Below are positions 15,732-24,444 of a DNA stretch of 30,932 nucleotides, one piece after another. The stretch covers positions 1 through 30,932 of the forward strand of contig JBOHDE010000015.1 in the NCBI GenBank assembly GCA_050699035.1, in the 5' to 3' direction. Position 1 is the first letter of the stretch; the number at the start of each line of letters is the position of its first letter. This DNA is from WHTB01 sp050699035 (GTDB taxonomy: Bacteria; Actinomycetota; Actinomycetes; Propionibacteriales; Nocardioidaceae). A model generated the notes under the pieces. It saw only the letters and a list, made by a program, of their open reading frames with translations. It made no database searches and was not told where the DNA came from. Made by a program: the position numbers and the translations under genes.

Positions 15732-18530
15732 GTGGATTCGAAGAGCTTTCGCGTCGCAGTGGCGACGGTCTCCCTTGGTGTCTCGGTCATGGTCGTGCCA
15801 TTACTGGCCACGGCCGCGTTCTCAAGCGGTGTGGGGAGGACGGATGCGGCCGTCGCCGCGACCACCCCACCCACGACGGAGACTGCCCGCAGCCTCTACC
15901 TCAACAACTGGTCCAACCTGATCGGGCTCTGGATGCACCCGAAACTTGCCCAGACCGACACCAACACACAGTGGGGGCCGCGGCTGGGCGAGCTCCACTT
16001 CTCCCCTACCGGCCCTTCGGCGGGGTCGGCAACCAACCAGATCGTCGACTACACCGGGTTCTTCCGCAACGAAACGACAGGGTCGAAGTTCACCCAGGTG
16101 AACAAGTTCCAATCGGCGACTGGCCATCTCGACTCTGGCGGCATACTCAGGACTAGCTACGGCGCGTTCGACGGCGTCGCCCCGGCCGTGCAGATATCGC
16201 GTGACTACACAATGGTGCCGAACCAGCAGTTCATGGTCGTCACCTACCGACTCCAGAACACCGGACCCAGTTCGGCAAACATGAACGTCCTTGACTCAGT
16301 GCACCTGAACAACGTCGGCAAAAGTAGCGGCCAAAACGTCGTCGCGACGTTTGATAACGCCCGATCCGCTGCCTTCGCGGACATGTCGGCAAGCGGTCAG
16401 CATCACATCGTGCTCGGCTCGTTCGGTACACCGAGCGGCTTCCAGGTCGGCAACGACGCGGTCTCGAACCAGGCAGACCCCACGGTCGCGCCGTGGTACC
16501 CGTTCGACGCCACCGGGAACCTGCCAGGCAATGCCGAGCTCACCGCGGGGGACGTGTCCTTGGCAATCAACAAGCGGGTCACCGTCCCGGCGGGGTCGAC
16601 TGTCACCACCTCGTTCTACCTCGGCATCGCAACCTCCGTGACGGGCGCGCGGGCAGTGGCTGATGCGGCCCGCACGACAACGCCGGCGAACTGGGAGTCG
16701 CAGACTTCGGCCGCATACACGGACTGGCTCGCGGCCGGGAAGAGGCTGAACCTGGCCGACCCGGGTCTGAACCTCGCGTACGACCGGGCACTGGTGACGA
16801 TCAAGCAGTCGCAGAACCCGAGCCAGGGAACCTGGCCGGCAACGACGAACCCCATCGCCTATGGCTACAAGACCTGGGTCCGCGACTCGGGTGTCACCGC
16901 CTTGATCCTCGACGCGGCCGGGCACCACATGGAAGCGGAGCAGTACTTCCGGTGGATGGCGGGCATCCAGCGCGCAGACGGCAGTTTCGGCACGACCTAC
17001 GACAACTGGACGGGTCAGCACGTCCCGTTCGTGGAGCCCGAGCATGACGCGATCGGGATCTTCCTCGTCGGTGTCATTCGGCACTACCAGCTGACTGGTG
17101 ACGCCGGTTTCGCGAACGACCTGTGGCCAGCGGTGCAGCGCAGCGCGGACTTCGTCTCGAGCCAGATCGGGAGCAATGGCTTCGGCCCTGCTGACGCGTC
17201 TATCTGGGAGGAGCAGCAGGAGTACAACACGTTTACGCAAGGGCTCTACATCGCGGGGCTCTGGGCCGCGGAGGTGGAGGCCGAGCGCCGGGGCAACGAG
17301 GGCCAGGCCGACTCCTGGGCGGCTGCGGCAGGGCAGATCAACACTGCGCTCCAGCGCTCGTCACTCGAGTTCCCGGCTGGGCTGTGGAACGGGCCGGACA
17401 GCTACTACAACCGAGCCGTCAACTTAGACAACACCGGGCGTACCACTGTCGACGCCTCGTCGGACATCCTCTTTCCCCTCGGGGTTGTCGATGTGTCTTC
17501 GAGCCGAGCGGTGTCACACATCGCGAAGATCACCTCGACGCTAACCCATGACGGGCAGGGCATCGCCCGCTATCAGGGGGACACCTTCTACTACACCGCT
17601 CCGTTCAGCCCGGCCGGCGACGAGGCGGGCGGTCCTGAGCCGTCCTGGCCACAGATGAGCATGTATGCCGCGATGTTCTCGGCGTTCAGGGGAGATTCCG
17701 CAGCTTCCTTGGATCGGCTGACCTGGTACACCGGCCGGACCGCCGTCGGCTACATGCCGCCCGGCGAGCCGGTCTCGAACGTGACTCAGAAGCCGATCGT
17801 GTCCACAATGGTCGAGCCGGTCACCGGCGCCTGGTACGTACTTGCAGCGCTTGTGCACACCGGCCAGGTGGACCCGCGGGTTAATCCGCCGGTCGTCCAG
17901 GCGGGGGCAAACAAGTCGATCACTGTCGACTCGGGAACCGTTGGCGACTGGCCAGAGTGGGACAACGTCCCCTACTTCACGGATCCGGTGGGGGACTCCA
18001 CGAGCCAGGTCTCCCAGACCGACATCAAGAACGTCGCTGTGACGAACGACGCGTCGAACTTCTACATCCGGATCGACAACGTCGCAGGCACCCTGCCCGA
18101 CTTCGACACGTCACCACGGTTCGCTGCGCACGTGTACTCTGGCGACTTCGCCGGCAGCAGTGCACCGAACTCCGGCACCGGGATGTACGGCGGCACTCAC
18201 GAAAGGGGCGCGCAGTACATGGTCGGGCGATGGTCCGACAGTAGCCAATTCAGCCGGTTCACTGTGGTTGGTGGGGCATGGACTTTCGACTCTGCCCTCA
18301 CCGGCGTGATCGCGCCTCAGTGGGACGCCGCCGCCGGCCGAGTCGAGCTGGTGATCCCGCGTTCGTCCTTGGCGAGCGGCGCAACATCCGACGGCAGCAT
18401 CGCCTCGCTCACGATCGCCCTGGCTCGTCAGAATCCGTCAACCTCGGCCTGGTCAGACGAAGACATCGTAACGTTGCGCTATCGACTGACGGGCCCCTCG
18501 ACGGCCTGGACCTATGGGAGCGTGAGATGA
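15732..18530 (+). CDS. Secreted GH15 glucodextranase-like exo-glucosidase
   Basis: The 932-aa protein has a signal/anchor region (hydrophobic 8-32), an N-terminal beta-supersandwich (~50-310, ending in VTVPAGSTVTTSFYLGIA), a GH15 (alpha/alpha)6 barrel (~340-715) and a C-terminal beta-sandwich (~725-932) like the glucodextranase C domain. In the barrel, GYKTWVRDSG (378-387), SIWEEQQEYNTF (acid in E493/E494) and MPPGEPVSN (E679, probable base) are visible. It should release beta-glucose from non-reducing ends of dextran or isomaltooligosaccharides at the cell exterior. GTG 15732 is set by AAGGAG at 15719-15724, 14 bases after the GH66 stop. Glucodextranase is more likely than starch glucoamylase because of the GH66 neighbours and the C domain; substrate remains inferred. 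Confidence 0.9.
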   Translation: MDSKSFRVAVATVSLGVSVMVVPLLATAAFSSGVGRTDAAVAATTPPTTETARSLYLNNWSNLIGLWMHPKLAQTDTNTQWGPRLGELHFSPTGPSAGSATNQIVDYTGFFRNETTGSKFTQVNKFQSATGHLDSGGILRTSYGAFDGVAPAVQISRDYTMVPNQQFMVVTYRLQNTGPSSANMNVLDSVHLNNVGKSSGQNVVATFDNARSAAFADMSASGQHHIVLGSFGTPSGFQVGNDAVSNQADPTVAPWYPFDATGNLPGNAELTAGDVSLAINKRVTVPAGSTVTTSFYLGIATSVTGARAVADAARTTTPANWESQTSAAYTDWLAAGKRLNLADPGLNLAYDRALVTIKQSQNPSQGTWPATTNPIAYGYKTWVRDSGVTALILDAAGHHMEAEQYFRWMAGIQRADGSFGTTYDNWTGQHVPFVEPEHDAIGIFLVGVIRHYQLTGDAGFANDLWPAVQRSADFVSSQIGSNGFGPADASIWEEQQEYNTFTQGLYIAGLWAAEVEAERRGNEGQADSWAAAAGQINTALQRSSLEFPAGLWNGPDSYYNRAVNLDNTGRTTVDASSDILFPLGVVDVSSSRAVSHIAKITSTLTHDGQGIARYQGDTFYYTAPFSPAGDEAGGPEPSWPQMSMYAAMFSAFRGDSAASLDRLTWYTGRTAVGYMPPGEPVSNVTQKPIVSTMVEPVTGAWYVLAALVHTGQVDPRVNPPVVQAGANKSITVDSGTVGDWPEWDNVPYFTDPVGDSTSQVSQTDIKNVAVTNDASNFYIRIDNVAGTLPDFDTSPRFAAHVYSGDFAGSSAPNSGTGMYGGTHERGAQYMVGRWSDSSQFSRFTVVGGAWTFDSALTGVIAPQWDAAAGRVELVIPRSSLASGATSDGSIASLTIALARQNPSTSAWSDEDIVTLRYRLTGPSTAWTYGSVR

Positions 18531-19735
18531 CCACTGCCGGAATGTCGCTGGTCACCAGCGCAACCGGCGATGCCGTCGACGCCGCGGCACAGACCCAAGC
18601 GCAGGTCTTCGCCACCGTGCTCACGCACGGCGAGCTGTCCAGGGTGAGGATCGCGAAATTGCTGGGCCTGTCCGCGTCGACGGTGACGAAGGCCGTCGCT
18701 CCCCTGCTCCGGGATGGCTACCTGACCGTCACTGACAGCGGTGGGGCGAAAGCAATCGGTCGGCCGCAGACCATGCTGGCGGTGGCGGCGCACGCCCGAA
18801 GCGTCATCGGCATCAAGATCGCCCGGCACGCCGTCATCGGCACGCTCACCGACCTCAACGGGCATCCGCTGGTGGAGCAGGTTCACGGGTTCGACGACGG
18901 GCGACCCCAGGCGGTGCTGGAGCTGGTCGCGGACCTCATCAACGACCTGGCGGACCGCCGACCGAAGACGGTCGGAGCCCTGCTCGGCGTCGGTGTGGGC
19001 GTCAGCGGACACGTCGACCACGTGGCCGGCGCCTGCCGACGGTCGGCCTTGCTGGACTGGACGGACGTCGACATCGCCGGTCCACTCTCGAAGGCGACCG
19101 GCCTGCACGTCCTCGTCGAGAACGACGTGAACTCGCTCGCGATCAGCGAGCGATGGTTCGGCAAGGGGAAGGACGCAACGTCGCTGGCTGTGGTGACGAT
19201 CGGCGAAGGCATCGGCTGCGGGCTGTTCCTCAACGGGCAGCTCTACACCGGCGCGACCGGCATGGCCGGTGAGTTCGGGCACTGGTGCGTCGACCCGCAG
19301 GGGCCGGTGTGCAACTGCGGGGCGACCGGATGCCTGGAGGCTGTCGCGTCGTACGACGCGATCGTGGCCGCTGCCGCGGAGGCGGGGGCCGAGGACTGTG
19401 CCGACATCGACCGGGCTACCGACCTCGCCAGGGTTGACCACTCGCCCAGCGGCGACGCGGCCCGATCCGCTTTCGAGAATGCCGGTGCGGCACTCGGCCG
19501 CAGCCTCGCCGGCCTGTGCAACCTCCTCAACCTGGACCGCATCATCATCGCCGGGGAAGGCGTGAGCGCCCTCGACCTGGTACAGCCGTCGATGATGGCC
19601 CAGTTCGGCGAGCACGCCTTCTCCAGCGCGGCCCGCGAGTGCGAGATCACCGTGGACGAGATCGGCGACCGGCAGTGGGCTCGCGGAGCGGCGTCGCTCG
19701 CCATCACCGCCTCCATCAACGCCAGGACGCAGTAG
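18527..19735 (+). CDS. ROK-family transcriptional repressor of the glucan locus
   Basis: The 402-aa protein has an N-terminal winged helix (~36-66, LSRVRIAKLLGLSASTVTKA) and a ROK sugar-binding/kinase fold. Visible elements are the nucleotide-type loop (GVGVGVSGHVD), ENDVNSLAISERW, GEGIGCGLFLNGQLYTG, and the zinc site GHWCVD...VCNCGATGCLEA (H252, C262, C264, C269). The complete zinc site and the helix-turn-helix indicate an XylR/NagC-type regulator responding to a sugar or sugar phosphate. ATG 18527 overlaps the GH15 stop (ATGA) and has GGGAG six bases upstream, so it is made with the secreted enzymes. The divergent inverted repeat at 13023-13072 is its likely target. Confidence 0.92.
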   Translation: MTTAGMSLVTSATGDAVDAAAQTQAQVFATVLTHGELSRVRIAKLLGLSASTVTKAVAPLLRDGYLTVTDSGGAKAIGRPQTMLAVAAHARSVIGIKIARHAVIGTLTDLNGHPLVEQVHGFDDGRPQAVLELVADLINDLADRRPKTVGALLGVGVGVSGHVDHVAGACRRSALLDWTDVDIAGPLSKATGLHVLVENDVNSLAISERWFGKGKDATSLAVVTIGEGIGCGLFLNGQLYTGATGMAGEFGHWCVDPQGPVCNCGATGCLEAVASYDAIVAAAAEAGAEDCADIDRATDLARVDHSPSGDAARSAFENAGAALGRSLAGLCNLLNLDRIIIAGEGVSALDLVQPSMMAQFGEHAFSSAARECEITVDEIGDRQWARGAASLAITASINARTQ

Positions 19736-19773
19736 CCCTCGACCTCACCGCCCGGTCGCCGGTCGGGGTGGGT

Positions 19774-20901
19774 TCAGTGGGTCTTGATCAGCACGCAGCG
19801 TCCCGGCCGGACGCTGCACCGCACCATGCGTTCGCCGGCGTCACCGACCACCGGAGAGATCAGGTGGTCGTCGTCCTCCCAGACGAACGCCCGGACGCGG
19901 AACCCCCACCCGTCCGGAGCGGTCAGCGTGGCTTGCTCTGTGCCGTCGACGGTCTGCGCCTCCAGCGTCGGGATCGAGGTGACCTCGCCACCGGTGGTTC
20001 CGGGGGCGGACCATGCCAACCACTCGGCGCCCGGGCTGACCGCGATGTCGTCGTGGGCCGGAAGCGCGCCAGTACGGGTGAGCTCGCCGGCATCGGAGAT
20101 CTCCGCCAGGTAGGGCTTCCCACCTTCGCCGTCGGAGACGATCAGGCCGGCCGGGCTGTTGCCCAGGATCAGCTGTCCCGGTGCGGTCTCGGTCAGGTCG
20201 ACGGTGCCGCGGCCGTCGCCGTCACGCGACAGCCACATCAGGCTGGTGTTCGTACCCTGGGCAATCACCCTGCCGTCGTTCATGACGGCGCGGATGCTGA
20301 CGGCGCTGCCGCCCTCGCTGTCGCCGAGGTCGATGGGGATGGCACCTAGACCCTCACCGCTGAAACCGGTGTCGAAGCCGGTCAGCAGTTCCTCGCCGGC
20401 CTCGGTGATGAGCATGGCGACGTACTCCCCACTCATTGAGATGACCGGCGGTACGTCGAGTCGCCAGTCGATCTCGTTCGGCTGCTTTCCGCGGCCGTAC
20501 CACCAGGTGCTGTCCGTGCGGAGCGCAAGCCAGGCGGCCTCGCCGCTCCACACCGACTCCCAGGCGCCAGGCACCCGGTTGCCGTCGACGTACAACCGCC
20601 GGTCGAGCACATAGGGAACCGTCGGCGGGGTCGTCGGGACCCTGGCCGCCGGCTCCGTCGGGCTGGGCGTCGGCGACGGTGACGGTGACGGCGGCGCCGG
20701 ATCCAGCTCCTGACCGCCCCGGACGGTCAGGAGCGCCGCGACCGCACCGGCGACGACTAGTACGACAGCGGCGGCGACCAACAGCGGCAGCCAGTGGCGC
20801 CGAGCACCGGGCGTCTCCTCCGGCAGCGGTGGCATGGCCGGGATCTGCAGGCCGTCGGCCACCTCGCGCAGCTCTCGCTCCAAGGTCTCTTCGACGAACA
20901 T
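19774..20901 (-). CDS. Membrane-anchored anti-sigma-like protein with propeller-like C-terminus
   Basis: The 375-aa protein begins with a cytoplasmic segment MFVEETLERELREVADGLQI, resembling the start of SigE-family partner proteins. It then has one membrane helix (~36-62, WLPLLVAAAVVLVVAGAVAA), a Pro/Ser-rich linker (PSPSPSPTPSPTEP) and an extracytoplasmic beta-rich domain with TolB/WD40-like repeats (YLAEISDAGELTRTG, IAVSPGAEWLAWSAP). It starts one base after the stop of the sigma gene (ATG 20901), so it is cotranscribed. The likely role is to hold the sigma factor at the membrane until an outside signal arrives. With the sigma gene frameshifted (see 20903-21422), it may now be without partner. 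Convergent with the ROK gene, 38 bases apart. Confidence 0.7.
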   Translation of the reverse strand: MFVEETLERELREVADGLQIPAMPPLPEETPGARRHWLPLLVAAAVVLVVAGAVAALLTVRGGQELDPAPPSPSPSPTPSPTEPAARVPTTPPTVPYVLDRRLYVDGNRVPGAWESVWSGEAAWLALRTDSTWWYGRGKQPNEIDWRLDVPPVISMSGEYVAMLITEAGEELLTGFDTGFSGEGLGAIPIDLGDSEGGSAVSIRAVMNDGRVIAQGTNTSLMWLSRDGDGRGTVDLTETAPGQLILGNSPAGLIVSDGEGGKPYLAEISDAGELTRTGALPAHDDIAVSPGAEWLAWSAPGTTGGEVTSIPTLEAQTVDGTEQATLTAPDGWGFRVRAFVWEDDDHLISPVVGDAGERMVRCSVRPGRCVLIKTH

Positions 20902-20902
20902 G

Positions 20903-21422
20903 TCAGCTCTCCCTCCCGGCCGTGCTGCCCGAGTCGAGGACGGCTCGCAACGCCTTGAGGGCGTGGTGTGCGGTCGACTTCACGTTTCCTCTCGAACAGC
21001 CGAGCGCTTCCGCGATCTCCTGTTCGCTCAGGTCCTCGTAGAAGCGGAGGACGATCACCGCGCGCTGGCGCGGTGGCAGCGACTGCACGTGCGGCCACAG
21101 CACCATCCGCTCTTCAGGCGCTTGTCGGCGCGTGAACCGGTTCGGGAGGCGCATCTGTGAGCAGCTCGAGCCGTCGCCACTTCGGACGGCGTTGCGACAG
21201 GTAGGTGTTGGTGAGCATCCGGCGCAGATAGGCCGCCGGCGAGTCGGACTGCTCCACGCGGGACCAGGATTGGCACGCCTTCATCAAGGTCTGCTGAGCG
21301 AGGTCCTCCGCATCAGCGTGGTTGCCGGCGAGGAGGTAGGCGTAGCGGTAGAGCGACGGCCAAGCGATGCCGGCGTACTCCTCGAACGTCGGCACGTCCG
21401 CGCCGCTCACGGGGTGCATCAT
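20903..21422 (-). pseudogene. SigE-family ECF sigma factor, split by a frameshift
   Basis: Region 2 is encoded from ATG 21422 or 21419 (TFEEYAGIAWPSLYRYAYLL, DAEDLAQQTLMKACQSW, AAYLRRMLTNTYLSQRR) and this frame stops at TGA 21114-21116. Region 4 (LPPRQRAVIVLRFYEDLSEQ, EIAEALGCSRGNVKSTAHHA) is in another frame ending at 20903. The two parts are exactly the halves of a SigE-family sigma factor, and joining them needs a +1 shift in roughly 21105-21150, as if one base were extra. The ribosome site AGGAGGAGGT (21431-21440) is excellent. This may be a real mutation, a sequencing error, or, less likely, programmed frameshifting. If real, two incomplete polypeptides would be made. Confidence 0.85.
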
Positions 21423-21505
21423 CCGACACCACCTCCTCCTTCTCAATGACTTCCGAGACGGTCAGAAGGTTGTGTCAGAGTCGGTATCAGATCTGGATCC
21501 GCAGG

Positions 21506-21646
21506 TCAGCCAGTAACGAGGTCATCGGACCTCGCTGGATACTCCGCCGGCCCATTCGTCCAGGTCGTCGCAGGAACCACGCAGACCTCGCCGCGCAGCG
21601 CGCTGATGGTCTCCTCGACGCCGGCGGTCGCGCTCAGGCTGGTCAT
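21506..21646 (-). pseudogene. araD: araD (L-ribulose-5-phosphate 4-epimerase) 5' stub
   Basis: A 46-codon frame starts at an ATG that overlaps the araB stop by four bases (ATGA). It reads VEETISALRGEVCVV, like the first helix of class II AraD proteins (LRxEVCxLH). It then departs from the family (PATTWTNGPAEYPARSDD) and stops at 21506-21508. None of the aldolase-type metal residues is present. Operon position directly after araB supports the identification. I read it as the surviving 5' end of araD, the rest having been deleted. Confidence 0.6.
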
Positions 21647-23310
21647 TCGGTGGCTCCCCTCAGGCTCGCGCGGCGGATCGCCTTGAGCCGACGCATCACC
21701 TCGTTGCCGCCGCGCCCGAAGTGGTCGTGCAGGGCGAGGTACTCGGCGAACAGCGCGTCGTACGCGTCCGCTCTCCGGACGTCGGGGAGGTACGCCGCAC
21801 GGTGCAGCCGACCCATGCTCTTGGCGGCCAGCGGCACGTCGACGTAGACGCCGGCCGCGACCGCTGCGTGAATGGCGGACCCGAGCGCCGGCCCCTGCGC
21901 GGAGCCGATCACGGACAGCGGGATGCGCGTGACGTCGGCGTAGATCTGCATCAGCAGAGCGTTCTTGGTCAGCCCGCCGGCGACGACCAGCTCGTCGACC
22001 GGGACGCCGCTGTCACGGAAGGCCTCGACGATGACCCTGGTGCCGAACGCGGTCGCCTCGAGCAGCGCGCGGTAGATGTCCTCCGGCCGGGTCGCCAGCG
22101 TCTGTCCGACCACGAGACCGGAGAGCTCGTGGTCGACCAGGACTGAACGGTTCCCGCTGTGCCAGTCGAGCGCGACCAGGCCGTGCTGACCCACCTCCTG
22201 TGCGGCCGCCAGGGCGGTGAGGTGCTCGTGCACCGAGACTCCTGCGCTCTCAGCAGCCTCGACGTACGGTGCCGGCACCGACGTCTCCACGAACCAGCCG
22301 AAGATGTCGCCCACGCCGCTCTGTCCGGCTTCGTAGCCGTAGAACCCGGCCAGGATGCCGCCGTCCACGACACCACACATGCCGGGTACGTCGCGAAGCA
22401 CCTCGGCACTCATCACGTGGCAGGTCGAGGTGCCCATGATCGCGACCATCTGACCAGGCTCCACGGCCTGTGCAGCGGGCGCGGTGACGTGGGCGTCGAC
22501 ATTGCCGACCGCGACCGCGATGCCCTCGGGGAGCCCCGTCCAGGCGGCGGCCTCCGTGGTCAGCCCGCCGGCGCGGGTGCCCAGCGCGGCGATCGGATGA
22601 GCAAGCTTGTCCTCGACGAAGCCCGCGAAATCCTCGTCGAGGGCGGTCAGGAACTCACGGCTCGGGTAGCTGCCATCCTGGTAGATGCCCTTGTAACCGG
22701 CCGTGCAGGCGTTGCGGACATAGCTGCCGCACAGCTGCCACACGATCCAGTCGGCCGCCTCGACCCAGCGGTCCATCGCCCGGTAGAGGTCCGGGTCCTC
22801 GTCGAGCACCTGGACGCCCTTGGCGAACTCCCACTCCGAGGAGATCAGGCCCCCGTAACGGCTGAGCCAGGCCTCACCGCGGTCCGCAGCCAGGGCGTTG
22901 ATCCGGTCGGCCTGCTGCTGGGCGGCGTGATGCTTCCACAGCTTCACGTAGGCGTGCGGACGGTCGACGTACCCCTCGACCTCGCAGAGCGGCGTTCCGT
23001 CGGCCAGGGTCGGCACCATCGTGCACGCGGTGAAGTCGGTAGCGATCCCGACGACGTCGGCTGGGTCAATGCCCGCTTCGGCGATCGCGGCGGGTACGGC
23101 GACACGCAGCACGTCCCGATAGTCGTCGGGGACCTGTAGTGCCCACTCCGGGGGGAGGCGACGGCTGCTTCCGGGCAGCTGGTCGGTGACCACTCCGTGC
23201 GCGTACTCGTGGACCGCGGTGCCGAGCTCGGCCCCGTCCGAGGCACGCACCACGAGCGCGCGCCCGGACAGCGTGCCGAAGTCGACGCCGACGACGTACT
23301 TCTCGTTCAT
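21643..23310 (-). CDS. araB: L-ribulokinase
   Basis: The 555-aa FGGY-family kinase has the araB-typical N-terminus YVVGVDFGTLSGRALVVRAS, ATDFTACTMVP, the GTSTCHVMSAE segment and the C-terminal ATP site VVAGGLTKNALLMQIYADV. Its length is normal for AraB and no damage is visible. It phosphorylates L-ribulose to L-ribulose 5-phosphate in the cytoplasm, using ATP. Its ATG overlaps the stop of a LacI-type stub (23307) and its stop overlaps the araD stub, so it sits in the normal operon position. The regulator, araD and araA around it are damaged or absent in the window. It is therefore probably an orphan or dead-end enzyme here. Confidence 0.93.
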   Translation of the reverse strand: MNEKYVVGVDFGTLSGRALVVRASDGAELGTAVHEYAHGVVTDQLPGSSRRLPPEWALQVPDDYRDVLRVAVPAAIAEAGIDPADVVGIATDFTACTMVPTLADGTPLCEVEGYVDRPHAYVKLWKHHAAQQQADRINALAADRGEAWLSRYGGLISSEWEFAKGVQVLDEDPDLYRAMDRWVEAADWIVWQLCGSYVRNACTAGYKGIYQDGSYPSREFLTALDEDFAGFVEDKLAHPIAALGTRAGGLTTEAAAWTGLPEGIAVAVGNVDAHVTAPAAQAVEPGQMVAIMGTSTCHVMSAEVLRDVPGMCGVVDGGILAGFYGYEAGQSGVGDIFGWFVETSVPAPYVEAAESAGVSVHEHLTALAAAQEVGQHGLVALDWHSGNRSVLVDHELSGLVVGQTLATRPEDIYRALLEATAFGTRVIVEAFRDSGVPVDELVVAGGLTKNALLMQIYADVTRIPLSVIGSAQGPALGSAIHAAVAAGVYVDVPLAAKSMGRLHRAAYLPDVRRADAYDALFAEYLALHDHFGRGGNEVMRRLKAIRRASLRGATE

Positions 23311-23430
23311 CTGACTCCTGCCGTGGATGGGTCGACGGGTGCGTCGTCGGAAGCCGGGGCCGTGCTGTCCCGGACGACGAGCGCGGCGCGAGCAGCGTCC
23401 TCGATGGTGCGGTGGATACTGGTCGGTCCC
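23307..23430 (-). pseudogene. LacI-family regulator C-terminal stub
   Basis: The frame that ends in an ATGA overlap with araB reads ARAALVVRDSTAPASDDAP and then a short tail. LVVRxSTAP is the very common last motif of LacI/GalR-family regulators in actinobacteria. Upstream of it no periplasmic-binding-fold or helix-turn-helix sequence is found; the frame instead runs into antisense of the membrane gene at 23584. It looks like the last residues of an arabinose-operon LacI regulator cut off by rearrangement. The 5' limit given is approximate. Confidence 0.5.
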
Positions 23431-23583
23431 AAGGACCGCACTCGGTGCCCACAGGCTCTTCTCCCCGTAGCGCCCGTCACATCGCCAATCACATCATCTG
23501 GTGACGTCTGACCACCCCTTTGGTCCCTTGGTTTCAGGCAACCCGCGGGACTCGCCACGGGCACACCAGAACTGGAGCCGGAC

Positions 23584-24018
23584 ATGACCACACCCACCAC
23601 CCTGACCAAGGCGTCCGGCGTCGACTTGTCCGTGAACCGGCTGCGCCTGATGCGCGCCGGATACCTGCTGATGGGCCTCGGGCTCGCCGTCGTGAAGTGG
23701 CCGCTCATCATCAGCGGTGCTGATTCCCTGCCGCTCTTCGAAGGCGTCGTCGCCTGCATCCTCACCGCCATGTCGCTGCTGGCATTCCTCGGCCTGCGGT
23801 ACCCGGTCAAGCTGCTGCCGTTGCTTGTGTTCGAGTCGGCCTGGAAGCTCCTCTGGGTCGGCGTCGTGGTCCTGCCAAGGGCAGCCGCCGGTGGCCTGGA
23901 CGCAGCCACGCAGGAAGTCCTGACCAGCTGCTCCCTGATCGTCGTCATCATCGCGGTGACCCCGTGGCCATACGTCTGGCGCCAGTACATACGCGCCCCC
24001 GGAGACCAGTGGAGCTGA
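23584..24018 (+). CDS. Small integral membrane protein of unknown function
   Basis: The 144-aa protein has four hydrophobic segments (about residues 24-45, 50-70, 77-98, 110-130). Features are LMRAGYLLMGLGLAVVKWP, LLAFLGLRYPVKLLPLLVFE and the terminus TPWPYVWRQYI. The ATG follows GGAG within 10 bases. I do not recognise a named family; many actinobacteria have such proteins. No partner gene is evident, since the next open frame to the right may be a fragment. Confidence 0.72.
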   Translation: MTTPTTLTKASGVDLSVNRLRLMRAGYLLMGLGLAVVKWPLIISGADSLPLFEGVVACILTAMSLLAFLGLRYPVKLLPLLVFESAWKLLWVGVVVLPRAAAGGLDAATQEVLTSCSLIVVIIAVTPWPYVWRQYIRAPGDQWS

Positions 24019-24164
24019 GCAGGAGCTGACCCGCGCTGCTCCGCAGGGTACTCGGTCTGTCGAGGCCGTAAGGTGAGTGAAAGGGGAGCCGGTCGCCAGG
24101 CACCCGGCCCGTCGCCGCCGACGCGACCGGCATCGGGCCGCGGAGCGCGGCGCTGGCGCTCGCG

Positions 24165-24413
24165 GTGCGGCCGGTGGTGTGGTTTCTGGGGGTCGCCACC
24201 CACGCCCGCCTGGTCCAGGTCAACAGCGACGAGAAGCAGACCGTGGTGGCCATGAACCGCTTGCGGTACGCCTACCTGGAGATTGCTGGCGCGGCGGCGT
24301 TCGTGGTCGCCGCGGGAGCGCTGCTCGGCCTGCAACGCCAGAACCTGGATCCGCTGCGCGGCACGACGCCGCGGTTCCCCACGCCTGCAGAGGACCCCTC
24401 AACAGCACGCTGA
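24165..24413 (+). CDS. Small membrane protein, possibly a 5'-truncated fragment
   Basis: The frame reads RPVVWFLGVATHARLVQVNS, MNRLRYAYLEIAGAAAFVVA and a polar tail, 82 aa from GTG 24165. Sense continues upstream of that GTG to about 24084 (ending ATGIGPRSAALALA), but no start codon or ribosome site lies there. This suggests the C-terminal part of a larger membrane protein. Codon use looks coding. Confidence that it is a functional gene is low, that it is coding-derived is moderate. Confidence 0.45.
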   Translation: MRPVVWFLGVATHARLVQVNSDEKQTVVAMNRLRYAYLEIAGAAAFVVAAGALLGLQRQNLDPLRGTTPRFPTPAEDPSTAR

Positions 24414-24444
24414 CCGACCGGGCTCGGCCACATCACCCGTGCTC

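Noticed and set aside
19736..19773. Possible terminator hairpin between the ROK gene and the anti-sigma-like gene
   Set aside because: Only short stems (CCGG/CCGG and CACC/GGTG with an interior loop) can be drawn in very GC-rich sequence; not convincing.
23307..24335. Long minus-strand open frame of 342 codons
   Set aside because: Most of it is antisense to the membrane gene at 23584-24018 and the fragment at 24165, with no recognisable protein; only its last ~40 codons (LacI-like end) look real.
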